Counted from the stretch's first letter, positions 1 to 12,756 are shown. The stretch is 64,000 nt of DNA from Siphonodentalium dalli (GCA_032622095.1 CP136069.1:6586036-6650035), one strand, 5' to 3'. The notes: a model not told the origin generated them from the letters alone. Numbers and translations are program-made.

Positions 1-154
1 CAAACTAAGAACACTATGTATATATGCTTTATTCTCTGATCCAAGATATATTATATGGACATTGAGAAAACAAAAATGGATCTTTTTTACAAAAGATAGA
101 CAGCATAAACTAAAAAAAAGACATCACACATATCTCATATATATTTTGAAGACC

Positions 155-157
<3 letters not shown>

Positions 158-191
<34 letters not shown>

Positions 192-196
192 TTGTC
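158..196 (+). repeat. TCTG/TTTG tetranucleotide microsatellite in Helitron 5' region
   Basis: Uninterrupted TCTG and TTTG tetramers directly follow the 5' terminal segment of the first unit. Equivalent tracts occur at the same place in each later unit (for example 905-945, 1570-1610, 2125-2155, 2390-2417, 2900-2935). The reverse-complement arrays carry GACA/AACA tracts in the matching place. Tract length differs between copies that are otherwise near identical, so it is the fastest-changing part of the element. Confidence 0.9.
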
Positions 197-299
197 ATTA
201 ATACAAATCTACGATTCTCGACCGATCGGGACGAAACTTGGTACGTGTGTGTAGTTTGACCAGGCGGTGGTCGTTGTCGTATTGGCGAGCCCGTGCGGC

Positions 300-740
300 G
301 CCCGCTTAGCGCATGCGCAGACGAGATCTCGGAACGGGTGGAGCTATCGACTTGAAATTTGCTAGGTGAATGTATCTTGGCCCGGATACGAATTGTATCG
401 GGTCGCCGAGTCCGTGCGACGCCAGCTTCGCGCATGCGCAGACGAGATCTCGGAAACGGGTGGAGCAATCGACTTGAAATTTGCTATGTGAATGTATCTT
501 GCCCCGGATACGAATTTTATCGGGTCGCCGAGCCCGTGCGGCGCCCGCTTCGCGCATGCGCAGACGAGATCTCGGAAACGGGTGGAGCTAGCTATCGACT
601 TGAAATTTGCTATGTGAATGTATCTTGCCCCGGATACGAATTTTATCGGGTCGCCGAGCCCGCGCGACGCCAGCTTCGCGCATGCGCAGACCAGATCTCG
701 GAAACGGGTGGAGCTATCGACTTGAAATTTGGTTTTTGAA
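300..740 (+). repeat. 122-bp tandem core repeat of family A Helitrons (representative block)
   Basis: The GCATGCGCAG landmark recurs at 311, 432, 554 and 680, giving a period of 121-122 bases (one copy has a 4-base AGCT insertion). The same unit recurs through 133-5,200, 10,640-15,000, 15,850-16,200 and once at 39,436-39,590. Because 122 is not a multiple of 3, open frames through it switch between two peptide registers. They read open on both strands, so the many 60-150 codon frames here are not genes. Confidence 0.9.
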
Positions 741-2383
741 TAGCCCGTGTTTTTGAATAGCGGTCGTCGAGCCCGTGTGACGCCAGCTTCGCGCATGCGC
801 AGACGCGATCTCGGAAACGGGTGGAGCTATCGACTTGAAATTTGGTTTTTGAATAGCCCGGACAACATCGGGCTCATCGGCTAGTCTCATATATATTTTG
901 AAGACCTCTGTCTGTATGTATGTTTGTTTGTTTGTTTGTCTGTCATTTATACAAATCTACGATTCTCGACCGATCGGGACGAAACTTGGTACGTGTGTGT
1001 AGTTTGACCAGGCGGTGGACGTTGTCGTATTGGCGAGCCCGTGCGGCGCCCGCTTCCCGCATGCGCAGACGAGATCTCGGAAACGGGTGGAGCTATCGAC
1101 TTGAAATTTGCTATGTGAATGTATTTTGCCCCGGATACGAATTTTATCGGGTCGCCGAGCCCGTGCGATGCCAGCTTCGCGCATGCGCAGACGTGATATC
1201 GGAAACGGGTGGAGCTATCGACTTGAAATTTGGTATGTGAATGTATCTTGCCCGGAATACGAATTTTATCGGGTCGCCGAGCCCGTGCGGCGCCCGCTTC
1301 ACGCATGCGCAGACGATATATCGGAAATGGGTGGAGCTATCGACTTGAAATTTGCTATGAGAATGTATCTTGCCCCGGATACGAATTTTATTGGGTCGCC
1401 GAGCCCGTGCGACGCCAGCTTCGCGCATGCGCAGACCAGATCTAGGAAACGGGTACAGCTATCGACTTGAAATTTGGTTTTTGAATAGCTATCGACTTGA
1501 AATTTGGTTTTTGAATAGCCCGGACAACGTCGGGCTCATCAGCTAGTCTCATATATATTTTGAAGACCTCTGTTTGTCTGTCTGTATGTCGGTCTGTCTG
1601 TATGTCACTTATACAAATCTACGATTCTCGACCGATCGGGACGAAACTTGGTACGTGTGTGTAGTTTGACCAGGCGGTGGACGTTGTCGTATTGGCGAGC
1701 CCGTGCGGCGCCCGCTTCGCGCATGCGGAGACGAGATCTCGGAAACGGGTAAAGCTATCTACTTGAAATTTGGTATGTATCTTGCCCCGGATACGAATTT
1801 TATCGAGTCGCCGAGCCCGTGCGACGCCAGCTTCGCGCATGCGCAGACCAGATCTCGGACACGGTTGGAGCTATCGACTTGAAATTTGGTATGTGAATGT
1901 ATCTTGCCCCGGATACGAATTTTATCGGGTCGCCAAGCCCGTGCGACGCCAGCTTCGCGCATTCGCAGACCAGATCTCGGAAACGGGTAGAGCTATCGAC
2001 TTGAAATTTGGTTTTTGAATAGCCCGGACAACGTCGGACTGGGTAGAGCTATCGACTTGAAATTTGGTTTTTGAATAGCCCGGGCAACGTCGGGCTCATC
2101 GGCTTATATATTTTGAAGACCTCTGTCTGTCTGTATGTCTGTATGTATGTATGTCATTTATACAAATCTACGATTCTCGACCGATCGGGACGAAACTTGG
2201 TACGTGTTTGTAGTTTGACCAGGCGGTCGTCATTGTCGTATTGGCGAGCCCGTGCGACGCCCGTGCAGCGCATACGCATACCCGATCTCGGAAACGGGTG
2301 GAGCTATCGACTTGAAATTTGGTTTTTGAATAGCCCGGACAACGTCGGGCTCATCGACTAGTCTCATATATATTTTGAAGACC

Positions 2384-2414
<31 letters not shown>

Positions 2415-2417
<3 letters not shown>

Positions 2418-2690
2418 CGAAAACGGGTTGACCGATCGAGACCAAACTTCCTATCCAAAGGTAAAATCACACCGACACCGTCGGCGTCGCGTTTTGGAGA
2501 AGCTCAGACCACCCGTTCTCCACTCTCATTCACAAAAAAACGGCACTGCGATGGTTAAACAAGTGATAATTTAATGAGCGTTTGTTTTTGACGCATCTCT
2601 ATAAAGAGCGTTTATTTATCATTCAACGTTATTAGCATCTGCAGAGAGATATACGGCCCATAGTACTCTTACATACGAGATCTCGGAAAC
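2415..2690 (+). repeat. Alternative internal module shared with family B Helitrons
   Basis: This segment starts GAAAACGGGTTGACCGATCG and ends near CTGCAGAGAGATATACGG. It replaces the usual 5' internal sequence of a family A unit while the family A ends are kept. Further copies or parts lie at 3,880-4,030, 4,148-4,340 and 4,612-4,870 (+), and at 15,540-15,800, 39,040-39,300 and 39,900-40,080 (reverse). In the reverse copies it sits inside family B units. Its presence under both kinds of ends shows module exchange. Confidence 0.75.
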
Positions 2691-5240
2691 GGGTGGAGCC
2701 ATCGACTTGAAATTTGGTATGTGAATGTATCTTGCCCCGGATACGAATTTTATCGGGTCGACGAGCCCGTGCGACGCCAGCTTCGCGCATGCGCAGACCA
2801 GACGTCGGACTGGGTAGAGCTATCGACTTGAAATTTGGTTTTTGAATAGCCCGGGCAACGTCGGGCTCATCGGCTAGTCTCTTATATATTTTGAAGACCT
2901 CTGTCTGTCTGTATGTCTGTATGTATGTATGTCATTTATAGAAATCTACGATTCTCGACCGATCGGGACGAAACTTGGTACTTGTGTGTAGTTTGACCAG
3001 GCGGTCGTCGATGTCGTATTGGCGAGCCCGTGCGGCACCCGCTTCGCGCATGCGCAGACGAGATCTCGGAAACGGGTGGAGCTATCGACTTGAAATTTGG
3101 TATGTGAATGTATCTTGCCCCGTATACGAATTTTATCGGGTCGCCGAGCCCGTGGGACGCCAGCTTCGCGCATGCGCAGACCAGATCTCGAAAACGGGTG
3201 GACCTATCGACTTGAAATTTGGTTTTTGAATAGCCCGGACAACGTCGGCTAGTCTCATATATATTTTGAAGACCTCTGTCTGTATGTCTGTCTGTCTGTG
3301 TGTATGTATGTATGTCATTTATACAAATCTACGATTCTCGACCGATCGGGACGATACTTGGTACGTGTGTGTAGTTTGACCAGGCGGTCGTCGTTGTCGT
3401 ATTGGCGAGCCCGTGTGGCACCCGTGCAGCGCATGCGCAGACGAGATCTCGGAAACGGTGGAGCTATCGACTTAATATTTGGTACGTGTGTGTAGTTTGA
3501 CCAGGCGGTCGTCGTTGTCGTATTGGCGAGTCCGTGCGACGCCCGTGCAGCGCATGCGCAGACGAGATCTCGGAAATTTGGTGTGTGAATGTATCTTGCC
3601 CCGGATGTGCAGCGCATGCGCAGACGAGACCTCGGAAACGGGTGGAGCTATTGACTTGAAATTTGCTATGTGAATGTATCTTGCCCCGGATACGATTTTT
3701 ATCGGGTCGCCGAGCCCGTGTGACGCAAGCTTCGCGCATGCGCAGACCAGATCTCGGAAACGGGTGGAGCTATCGACTTGTCATTTGGTTTTTGAATAGC
3801 CCGGACAACGTCGGGCTCATCGGCTAGTCTCATATTTATTTTGAAGACATCTGTTTGTCTGTCTGTCTGCTCTTTATAGAATCGAAAACGGGTTGACCGA
3901 TTGAGACCAAACTTCCTATCCAAAGGTAAAATCTCACGGACACCGTCGGCTCACTATAGAGAGCGTCGCTATAAAGAGCGATTGTTTACCATTCAACGTT
4001 ATTATAGCATCTGCAGAGAGATATACGACCCATGCGACGCCAGCTTCGCGCATGCGCAGACCAGATCTCGGAAATGGTTGGAGCTATCGACTTCAAATTT
4101 GGTATGTGAATGTATCTTGCCCCGGATACGAATTTTATCGGGTCGCCAAGCACGTAACCTCGGCGTCGCGTTTTGGAGAAGCTCAGACCACCCGTTCTCC
4201 ACTCTCAGTCGCAAAAAACGGCACTGCGATGGTTAATCAAGTGATAATTTAATGAGCGTTTGTTTTTGACGCATCACTATAGAGAGCGTTTGTTTACCAT
4301 TCAACGTTATTGGCATCTGCAGAGAGATATACGGGAACAATACTGCAGACGAGATCTCGGAAACGGGTGGAGCTATCGACTTGAAATTTGGTATGTGAAT
4401 GTATCTTGCCCCGGATACGAATTTTATCGGGTCGCCGAGCCCGTGCGACGCCAGCTTCGCGCATGCGCAGACCAAATCTCGGAAACGGGTGGAGCTATCG
4501 ACTTGAAATTTGGTTTTTGAATAGCCCGGACAACGTCGGGCTCATCGGCAAGTCTCATATATATTTTGAAGATCTCTGTATGTTTGTTTGTCTGTCTGTC
4601 ATTTATACAATCGAAAACGGGTTGACCGATCGAGACCAAACTTCCTATCCAAAGGTAAAATCCCACGGGAATCGTCGACGTCGCATTTTGGAGAAGTCCA
4701 GAGCACCCATTCTCCACTCTCAGTCACAAAAACACGGCACTGCGGTGGTTAATCAAGTGATAATTTAATGAGCGTTTGTTTTTGACGCATTGCTATAAAG
4801 AGCGATTGTTTACCATTCAACGTTATTATAGCATCTGCAGAGAGATATACGGCCCATAGTACTCCTACATACGAGATCTCGGAAACGGGTGGAGCTATCG
4901 ACTTGAAATTTGGTATGTGAATGTATCTTGCCCCGGATACGAATTTTATCGGGTCGCCGAGCCCATGCGACGCCAGCTTCGCGCATGCGCAGACCAGATC
5001 TCGGAAATGGTTGGAGCTATCGACTTCAAATTTGGTATGTGAATGTATCTTGCCCCGGATACGAATTTTATCGGGTCGCCAAGCACGTGCGACGCCAGCT
5101 TCGCGCATGCGCAGACCAGATCTCGGAAACGGGTAGAGCTATCGACTTGAAATTTGGTTTTTGAATAGCCCGGACAACGTCGGGCTCATCGGCTAGTCTC
5201 ATATATATTTTGAAGACCTCTGTTTGTCTGTGTGCGTTCG

Positions 5241-6499
5241 TCAAGCGTTATTTGTGAGGTAAATCGTATGGTTGCATTTCGCCTACCGAGGTATTCCAAA
5301 ATCCCGAGGTACTTTTTCCCATTACCTCGCTTTGTAACCTCAAGTTATTCAGAAATTCACGCAGATTATCATATTGCATTATGGGATATACCTCGGAATA
5401 CCGGTGCACAGTCAGTGGAGTGCGTTTTCATCTTGACACACATTCCGCTGCCTAATATCATTTTCACACACTAATGATTCTCATTGGTCCCAACACCTGT
5501 CACCAGAGACATCAAGTGTTGCGCATGCGCAATCCGGTGTGTGCATACCAACGACTCACAGAGGTAAATGCTATTTTTAGAAGTATTAATATTTTCGTTT
5601 TCAACTGGCGTAACCTTTCACGAGTATGCAAGCAGCTGAACGAGGCAAACGCTATTTTTAGAAGTGTTTATTTTTCTCTCGTTTTCAACTATCTAATTAC
5701 ACAGTGATTTAGTTTTATCACGGCATTTTGTGAATTCATAATTGCAAAAAAATTAGATATCTACGTCTCAATCCTGTGATTTGTGGTAAGTTTTGGAGTC
5801 GTAAATTGGAAGTACATCGGTATGTCTGTGTTCATGGCGTGTGTTCGTCCGTCCGCCAGTAGATACAAATTTGTCCGGAGTTTTTCTCAGTCGTTTTTTT
5901 ATCAATTGCCGTGAAACTTGACACAGACATCAACCGCCGTGGGAATCTGTGGACCCGCGATTATGACGTCTGTCCGACATTTTTGGTGGAGTTATGTGAA
6001 ACATGTGAAACATCGTAGGTCTTTAAAAACACGGGGGGGGGGGTATCCTTAGTCCCAGGGGGACAGTCACACCTCTAGTTTGGATCAGCTTTCCCCGTTG
6101 AAAAACTAACAATTTGACCAAACGACACTTGAGAAAAGTTTGTTTACAAAATCAACGAACTTGTTAGCTCGTCCACGCTGTAAATTTAGCATCGAAAAAA
6201 CTTAATTTCTTCCATCTAAAACATAATTGCGTTTTGGACTCTATCATTTTGAGAATATATAAGTATTACACGCAGACACACGAAGTATCAGCTTAATTTT
6301 TTGAAAAAAAAGAGTTTCATCGACATAAATCGATTTTAATGGGAAATCCTATGTTAATGAATTTTAACATTTTCACAGTTCTACATGACAAACTTTTTCG
6401 TTTGGGGCCTCTAGCTGGTCACCGCTGCCCCCACCCTAATACCACAAGTATATTCGTGATATACTACAGTTTTGACACATGACATGCATGCTATTCATT
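5241..6499. other. Non-coding stretch, no gene recognised
   Basis: No protein family was recognised. A short degenerate tandem duplication, with the shared core CTATTTTTAGAAGT about 83 bases apart, lies at 5,550-5,695. A segment near 5,860-5,960 resembles generic dispersed invertebrate repeats that mention CGTGAAACTTGACACAGAC. A GGGGGGGGG run occurs at about 6,031-6,040. Confidence 0.5.
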
Positions 6500-6504
6500 T
6501 AGAT

Positions 6505-7386
6505 ATAGCCTTTGCGCGACAGTACCGTCGCGATGCACTATATATCAACATTGGTCGTTGTCGCTATACAAATTTGTATCGGTATAAACCCCTATTTCCC
6601 CATATACCCTCACCCCAATTTATTTTTTCATCGGTATAGTCGCATTAGCTGTTACGTACATGTACATATTTTATCATGCGATACTAATTTGTACTATATA
6701 TGTAAATCAGTTGCTATTCCTTACAATAGAATCTGGCGCCATCTATAGACTATAGAGATACCGGTAGAGATCATGTCAGACCCCCTATTTTATAGCATTG
6801 CCGCGACAGTATACAGTCGCAATGCATTATATGTCAACATTGGTCGTTATCGCTCTACAAATTTATATTAGTTCATTGGTATAAACATTATTTCCCCATA
6901 TAGCCTGACGCCCCCTTCCCCAATTTATTTATTTTTTCATCGGTATAGTCGCGTTAGCTGTTACATACATATTTTATCATGTGATAATAATTTGTATATA
7001 TTACTATATATGTACATCAATTGCTATTCCTTTCTATAGAGATAATTCAGATTCCGACCCCCGACCCCATTTGAATGATCCCACTCCCTAATGTATAGCC
7101 TGGGCGCGACAGTTCAGTCGCGATGCAATATGTGTCAACATTGGTCGTTATCGCTCTAATAATTGATATCAGTTCATCTGAATGAACCCCTATTTGTCCA
7201 TATATCCATCCCCACCCCTGCATAATTCAGATCTGAGATAATTCAGATCCTGACCCCCCCCCCCCCCCATTTTATAGCATTGTTGCAACAGTACAGTCGA
7301 GATCCATTATAGTTCAACATTTGTCATTACACTTTACTAATTTATATCAGTCGCGATGCATTATGTGTCAACATTGGTCGTTATCA
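6505..7386 (+). repeat. Degenerate ~290-bp tandem repeat
   Basis: The landmark GCGACAGTAC...GTCGCGATGCA followed by TCAACATTGGTCGTTATC recurs near 6,510, 6,800, 7,100, 7,280 (reduced) and 7,350 (reduced). Spacing is about 290, 299, 180 and 75 bases, so the right-hand copies are truncated. Each full unit also carries CCCCTATTTCCCCATATA and an AT-rich segment ending near TTGCTATTCCTT. The last partial copy runs straight into the 93-bp satellite. No coding content was recognised. Confidence 0.75.
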
Positions 7387-7389
7387 AAA

Positions 7390-8990
7390 TATTTGCTAAA
7401 TTTATATGCCCAGTGACTGTTTTAATCCAATTAGAACAATGGGGACCACTTAATTTGGCAGAAATATGGGATGTTATGACAATATTTGCAGAATTTATAT
7501 GCCCAGTGACTGTTTTAGTCCAATTAGAACAACGGGGACCCCTTAATTTGGCAGAAACATGGGATGTTATGACAATATTTGCAGAATGTATACAAATGTA
7601 TGCCCAGTGACTGTTTTAATCCAATTAGAACAATGGGGACCCCTTAATTTGGTAGAAACATGGGATGTTATGATAATATTTGCAGAATTTATATGCCCAG
7701 TGACTGTTTTAGTCCAATTAGAACAATGGGGACACCTTAATTTGCAGAAACATGGGATGTTATGACAATATTTGCAGAATTTATATGCCCAGTGACTGTT
7801 TTAATCCAATTAGAACAACGGGGACCCCTTAATTTGGCAGAAACATGGGATGTTATGATAATATTTGCAGAACTTATATGCCCAGTGACTAGCTTAATCC
7901 AAATAGAACAATGGGGACCCCTTAATTTGGCAGAAACATGGGATGTTATGACAATATTTGCAAAATTTATATGCCCAGTGACTGTTTTAGTCTAATTAGA
8001 ACAATGAGGATACCTTAATTTGGCAGAAACATGGGATGTTATGACAACATTTGCAGAATGTATATGCCCAGTGACTGTTTTAATCCAATTAGAACAATGG
8101 GGACCCCTTAATTTGGTAGAAACATGGGATGTTATGATAATATTTGCAGAATTTATATGCCCAGTGACTGTTTTAATCAAATTAGAACAATGGAGACCCC
8201 TTAATTTGGCAGAAACATGGGATGTTATGATAATATTTGCAGAATTTATATGCCCAGTGTCCAATTAGAACAATGGGGACCCCTAAATTTGGCAGAAACA
8301 TGGGATGTTATGACAATATTTGCAGAATTTATATGCCCAGTGACTGTTTTAATCCAATTAGAACAATGGTGACCCCTTAATTTGGTAGAAACATGGGATG
8401 TTATGACAATATTTGCAGAACTTATGTGCCCAGTGACTGTTTTAATCCAATTAGAACAATGGGGACCCCTTAATTTGGTAGAAACATGGGATGTTATGAC
8501 AATATTTGCAGAACTTATATTGCCCAGTGACTGTTTTAATCCAATTAGAACAATGGGGACCCCTTAATTTGGCAGAAACATGGGATGTTATGACAATATT
8601 TGCAGAATTTATATGCCCAGTGACTGTTTTAGTCCAATTAGAATAATGGGGACCCCTTAATTTGGCAGAAACATCGGATGTTATGACAATATTTGCAGAA
8701 TTTATATTCCCATTGGCTGTTTTAATCCAATTAGAACAATGGGGACCCCTTAATTTGGCAGAAACATGGGGTGTTATGACAATATGCCCAGTGACTGTCT
8801 TAATCCAATTAGAACAATGGGGACCCCTTAATTTGGCAGAAACATGGAATGTTATGACAATATTTGCAGAATTTATATGCACAGTGACTATTTTAATCCA
8901 ATTAGAACTATGGGACCACTAACATGGCAATAACATGGCATGTTAAGACAACATTTGCAAAAATTATATGTCCAGTGACTGTTTTAATCC
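7390..8990 (+). repeat. 93-bp satellite, about 18 copies
   Basis: The landmark GCCCAGTGACTG recurs at about 93-base spacing from 7,408 to 8,970, giving about 18 copies with point changes and a few indels. Because 93 is a multiple of 3, a 31-residue peptide beginning MTIFAEFICPVTVLIQLEQ repeats in frame over several units. The opposite strand likewise gives a repeating 31-residue peptide. Indels break both frames every few units. There is no start context, splice structure or codon-position bias to support translation. It is annotated as a satellite. Confidence 0.92.
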
Positions 8991-8999
8991 AAGCAGAGT

Positions 9000-9479
9000 T
9001 AAATATAGGTTCTGCCTATATTCGGCATATTTTAAAGGACTAGAAACGGAATAAAGCCGAGCGACAAGGTTGTTGATGACCAATTCACATCCCAACTACT
9101 GCAGAGCTCACAAACTCTGTATTCACAAAGTTACCTCTATCAGTAGATTGTTCATTAAAAGCAGCTACCTCTGTATGTTACGTCGCCCCTTATATGGTAA
9201 AAGGTGTGTTATTTTGAATTTACCTCATAAGGATGGTACACACAATGATGCTATACTACCTCTCTATGTCACCCCTTATATGGAAAATGGGCGTGTTATG
9301 AATTTACCTCATGACGATGGTGAAGTGTTCGCTGCTGTAAAATCATTTGTGAGCCAATTACTGTTCCAGGGTCGTGGTTTCCCGCAAAGGGACCGGTACA
9401 ACTACACGATTATAACGCATGTTGGTCTCAAACTACAGCAGAAAGGGTAGACCTCGGTTGGTAGTTATAGAGTTCGATA
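9000..9479. other. Non-coding stretch with a 91-bp tandem duplication
   Basis: Two diverged copies of a segment containing CCCCTTATATGG and ATTTACCTCAT lie about 91 bases apart (near 9,164 and 9,255). A 126-codon open frame spans them (9,070-9,450), but I do not recognise its product. The duplication makes a chance frame more likely. Confidence 0.45.
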
Positions 9480-9483
9480 CCTC

Positions 9484-10075
9484 GTTGGGATGGTAATACA
9501 AACATCTGTGTGTGTGTGTGTGTGTCTGTCTGTTCGCGATGGACTCGAAAACAACCGAACCGATTTCGATGAAACTTGGTATGTGGGGGTATTTTCGGCC
9601 GAGAAGTGACATAGGTCTATTAATTTGCCCGTGCGACGTGACCTTGACCTTGAACTCTGGTAATTTCAAGGTCAAATGCCCGAATATCACGGGATTTCGA
9701 TGAAACTTGGTATGTGGGGATACTTTCGTGGGGGGAGTCTCATAAGCCTATTCATTTGCCCGTGCCACGTGACCTTGACCTTGAAATGGGGTCAATTCAA
9801 GGTCAAATCGAGAATTTTGATGGGATTTCGACGAAATTTGATACATAGGGTTACTTTTGTCCACTGTGTGTTTTGGACGGGTCGAGTCGTGTCCCCGACC
9901 TAACATTGACCTTCAAAATGATCAATTCAATGTCAAATCGGGTAAAACAGGCTACTTTTGTCGGGTACTTTTGTCCAGGCAGTGTTTTGGACGGGTCAAA
10001 TCGTTACCCCAACTGACCTTGACCTTCAAAATGGTCAATTCAAGGTCAAAGCCCGGACGAAGTCGGGTCACCTTC
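9484..10075 (+). repeat. Microsatellite-led tandem repeat with GACCTTGACC / AAGGTCAA blocks
   Basis: A TG microsatellite (9,508-9,527) leads into about 130-bp repeats. The landmark TTTCGATGAAACTTGG is at about 9,568, 9,697 and, changed, 9,826. Each unit ends in GTGACCTTGACCTTGAA and TCAAGGTCAAA. A second, about 112-bp repeat containing TTTTGGACGGGTC follows at 9,850-10,060. The end carries a hairpin-like CCCGGACGAAGTCGGG. The plan (microsatellite, tandem core, terminal hairpin) resembles the Helitrons next door, but I cannot find a CTRR end. Confidence 0.65.
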
Positions 10076-10615
10076 TTGTACAATATATACATCAACCCCC
10101 GGTGTTTCTTCTCATTCAGCCCGGTGAACTCACCATCACAATTGTCATCATCCCTGTTATCCACCCTGCTGTTATTTATATTGCCACTATTGTTTTATTG
10201 TGCATGACCCATTCGAGTAAGTGTACCGATCAATATTACTAATATGACTATGCAAATGACGACATCGACGACTTAAGATGAATAATAGAGAGACTACCAC
10301 CATATCTTCAACCTGCACATATATACCTGCATGGACGAGCATTAACTGAAACAGTCATCAGATACATGATTATACTGAAATATTAATGTGCGTGAATTCC
10401 GGAGTGACCGAAAAATAGTACTTCGCGAATTAAAATACAAATAAGGTATATATAGATAGGTACATGCCACAATGCATCTCCAGTACCATGCCCAGTTAAC
10501 AAGGGGTGTGACTCCACAGAAAGGGGGTGAACCCAGTCTGGCTGAATAACGTAACTGCAAATTAACCCTTTACTTTAATAGATTGTCCCATCAGTTATAC
10601 ACTTATATATATATT
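10076..10615. other. Intergenic, no gene recognised; one inverted-repeat relic
   Basis: No coding feature was recognised. Positions 10,400-10,447 (GAAAAATAGTAC then CGCGAATTAAAATAC) match the terminal inverted repeat of the element at 50,940-51,706, so this is probably a diverged end of that family. AT-rich sequence follows up to the Helitron array. Confidence 0.5.
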
Positions 10616-11489
10616 ATAGCCGATGAGCCCGACGTTGTCCGGGCTATTCAAAATCCAAATTTCAAGTCGATAGCTCTACCCAGCCCGACGTTGTCCGGGC
10701 TATTCAAAAACCAAATTTTAAGTCGATAGCTCTACCCGTTTCCGAGATCTGGTCTGCGCATGCGCGAAGCTGGTGTCGCACGGGCTCGGCGACCCGATCA
10801 AATTCGTATCCGGGGCAAGATACATTCACATACCAAATTTCAAGTCGATAGCTCCACCCGTTTCCGAGATCTCGTCTGCGCATGCGCGAAGCTGGCGTCG
10901 CACGGGCTCGGCGACCCGATAAAATTCGTATCCGGGGCAAGATACATTCACATACCAAATTTCAAGTCGATAGCTCCACCCGTTTCCGAGATCTCGTTTG
11001 CGCATGCGCGAAGCTGGCGTCGCACGGGCTCGGCGACCCGATAAAATTCGTATCCGGGGCAAGATACATTCACATAGCAAATTTCAAGTCGATAGCTCCA
11101 CCCGTTTCCGAGAACTCGTATGCGCATGCGCGAAGCGGGCGCCGCACGGGCTCGCCAATACGACAACCTCCACCGCCTGGTCAAACTACACACACGTTCC
11201 AAGTTTCGTCCCGATCGGTGGAGAATCGTAGATTTGTATCAATGACAGACAAACAAACATACAGACAGACAAACAGAGGTCATCACATATATATGAGACT
11301 AGCCGATGAGCCCGACGTTGTCCGGGCTATTCAAAAACAAAATTTCAAGACGATAGCTCTACCCATTTCCGAGATCTGGTCTGCGCATGCGCGAAGCTGG
11401 CGTCGCACGGGCTAGGCGCCGATACAATTCGTATCCGGGGCAAGATACATTCACATACCAAATTTCAAGTCGATAGCTCCACCCGTTTC

Positions 11490-12756
11490 CGAGATCTGGT
11501 CTGCGCATGCGCGAAGCTTGCGTCACACGGGCTCGGCGACCCGATAAAATCGTATCCGGGGCAAGATACATTCACATAGCAAATTTCAAGTCGATAGCTC
11601 CACCCGTTTCCGAGATCTCGTCTGCGCATGCGCTGCACGGGCGTCGCACGGGCTCGCCAATACGACAAGGACGACCGCCTGGTCAAACTACACACACGTA
11701 CCAAGTTTCGTCCCGATCGGTCGAGAATCGTAGATTTGTATAAATGACAAACATACATACAAACATACAAACATACAGACAAGGACGACCGCCTGGTCAA
11801 ACTACACACACGTACCAAGTTTCGTCCCGATCGGTCGAGAATCGTAGATTTGTATAAATGACAAACATACATACAAACATACAAACATACAGAGGACGTC
11901 GCACGGGCTCGCCAATACGGGCGTCGCACGGGCTCGCCAATACGACAAGGACGACCGCCTGGTCAAACTACACACACGTACCAAGTTTCGTCCCGATCGG
12001 TCGAGAATCGTAGATTTGTATAAATGACAAACATACATACATACAAACATACAAACATACAGAGGTCTTCAAAATATATATGAGACTAGCCGATGAGCCC
12101 GACGTTGTCCGGGTTATTCAAAAACCAAATTTCAAGTCGATAGCTCCACCCGTTTCCGCGATCTGGTCTGCGCATTCGCGAAGCTTGCGTCACACGGGCT
12201 CGGCGACCCGATAAAATCGTATCCGGGGCAAGATACATTCACATAGCAAATTTCAAGTCGATAGCTCCACCCGTTTCCGAGATCTCGTCTGCGCATGCGC
12301 TGCACGGGCGTCGCACGGGCTCGCCAATACGACAAGGACGACCGCCTGGTCAAACTACACACACGTACCAAGTTTCGTCCCGATCGGTCGAGAATCGTAG
12401 ATTTGTATAAATGACAAACATACATACAAACATACAAACATACAGACAAGGACGACCGCCTGGTCAAACTACACACACGTACCAAGTTTCGTCCCGATCG
12501 GTCGAGAATCGTAGATTTGTATAAATGACAAACATACATACAAACATACAAACATACAGAGGACGTCGCACGGGCTCGCCAATACGGGCGTCGCACGGGC
12601 TCGCCAATACGACAAGGACGACCGCCTGGTCAAACTACACACACGTACCAAGTTTCGTCCCGATCGGTCGAGAATCGTAGATTTGTATAAATGACAAACA
12701 TACATACATACAAACATACAAACATACAGAGGTCTTCAAATTATATATGAGACTAG
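11490..12756. repeat. Two tandem copies of a 667-bp segment
   Basis: Sequence from about 11,490 to 12,085 recurs about 667 bases later at 12,157-12,752, including the same internal duplications of the CGACCGCCTGGTCAAAC block and the same AAACATAC tracts. Only a few substitutions separate them (for example GCGCATGCGC versus GCGCATTCGC, and TTCAAAATATA versus TTCAAATTATA). The copy boundaries coincide with Helitron junctions, so a whole unit was duplicated. Confidence 0.88.

Larger units (their letters stand above)
133..5240 (+). mobile_element. Head-to-tail array of non-autonomous Helitrons (family A), forward
   Basis: Nine complete units plus one 5' stub lie directly end to end. Each begins TCTCATATATATTTTGAAG and ends with a 6-bp-stem hairpin, AGCCCGGACAACGTCGGGCT, a 6-7 base spacer and CTAG. 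The TC start, the CTRR end and a hairpin about 10 bases before the end are the canonical Helitron termini. Unit starts are near 133, 885, 1547, 2104, 2362, 2878, 3253, 3828, 4553 and 5197 (stub). The first unit is preceded by A, as expected for insertion between A and T. Inside, most units have a TCTG/TTTG microsatellite, a unique 5' segment and one to several 122-bp tandem repeats. This is the plan of bivalve 'pearl' and other HINE-type elements. No Rep or helicase coding sequence is present, so the copies are non-autonomous. The 2104 junction has lost the CTAGTC, and the 4553 junction reads CAAG. Confidence 0.82.

Noticed and set aside
124-5164. Many overlapping 60-150 codon frames on both strands rich in RRDLGNGWSYRLEI- or HSKFQVDSSTRFRDLV-type peptides
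   Set aside because: They are readings of the 122-bp tandem core in different registers. They occur on both strands, switch register at each unit and have no splice or start context.
7356-8922. 31-residue repeat protein
   Set aside because: The frame is broken by indels every few units and the opposite strand is equally open. It is best explained as a satellite with a period divisible by three.
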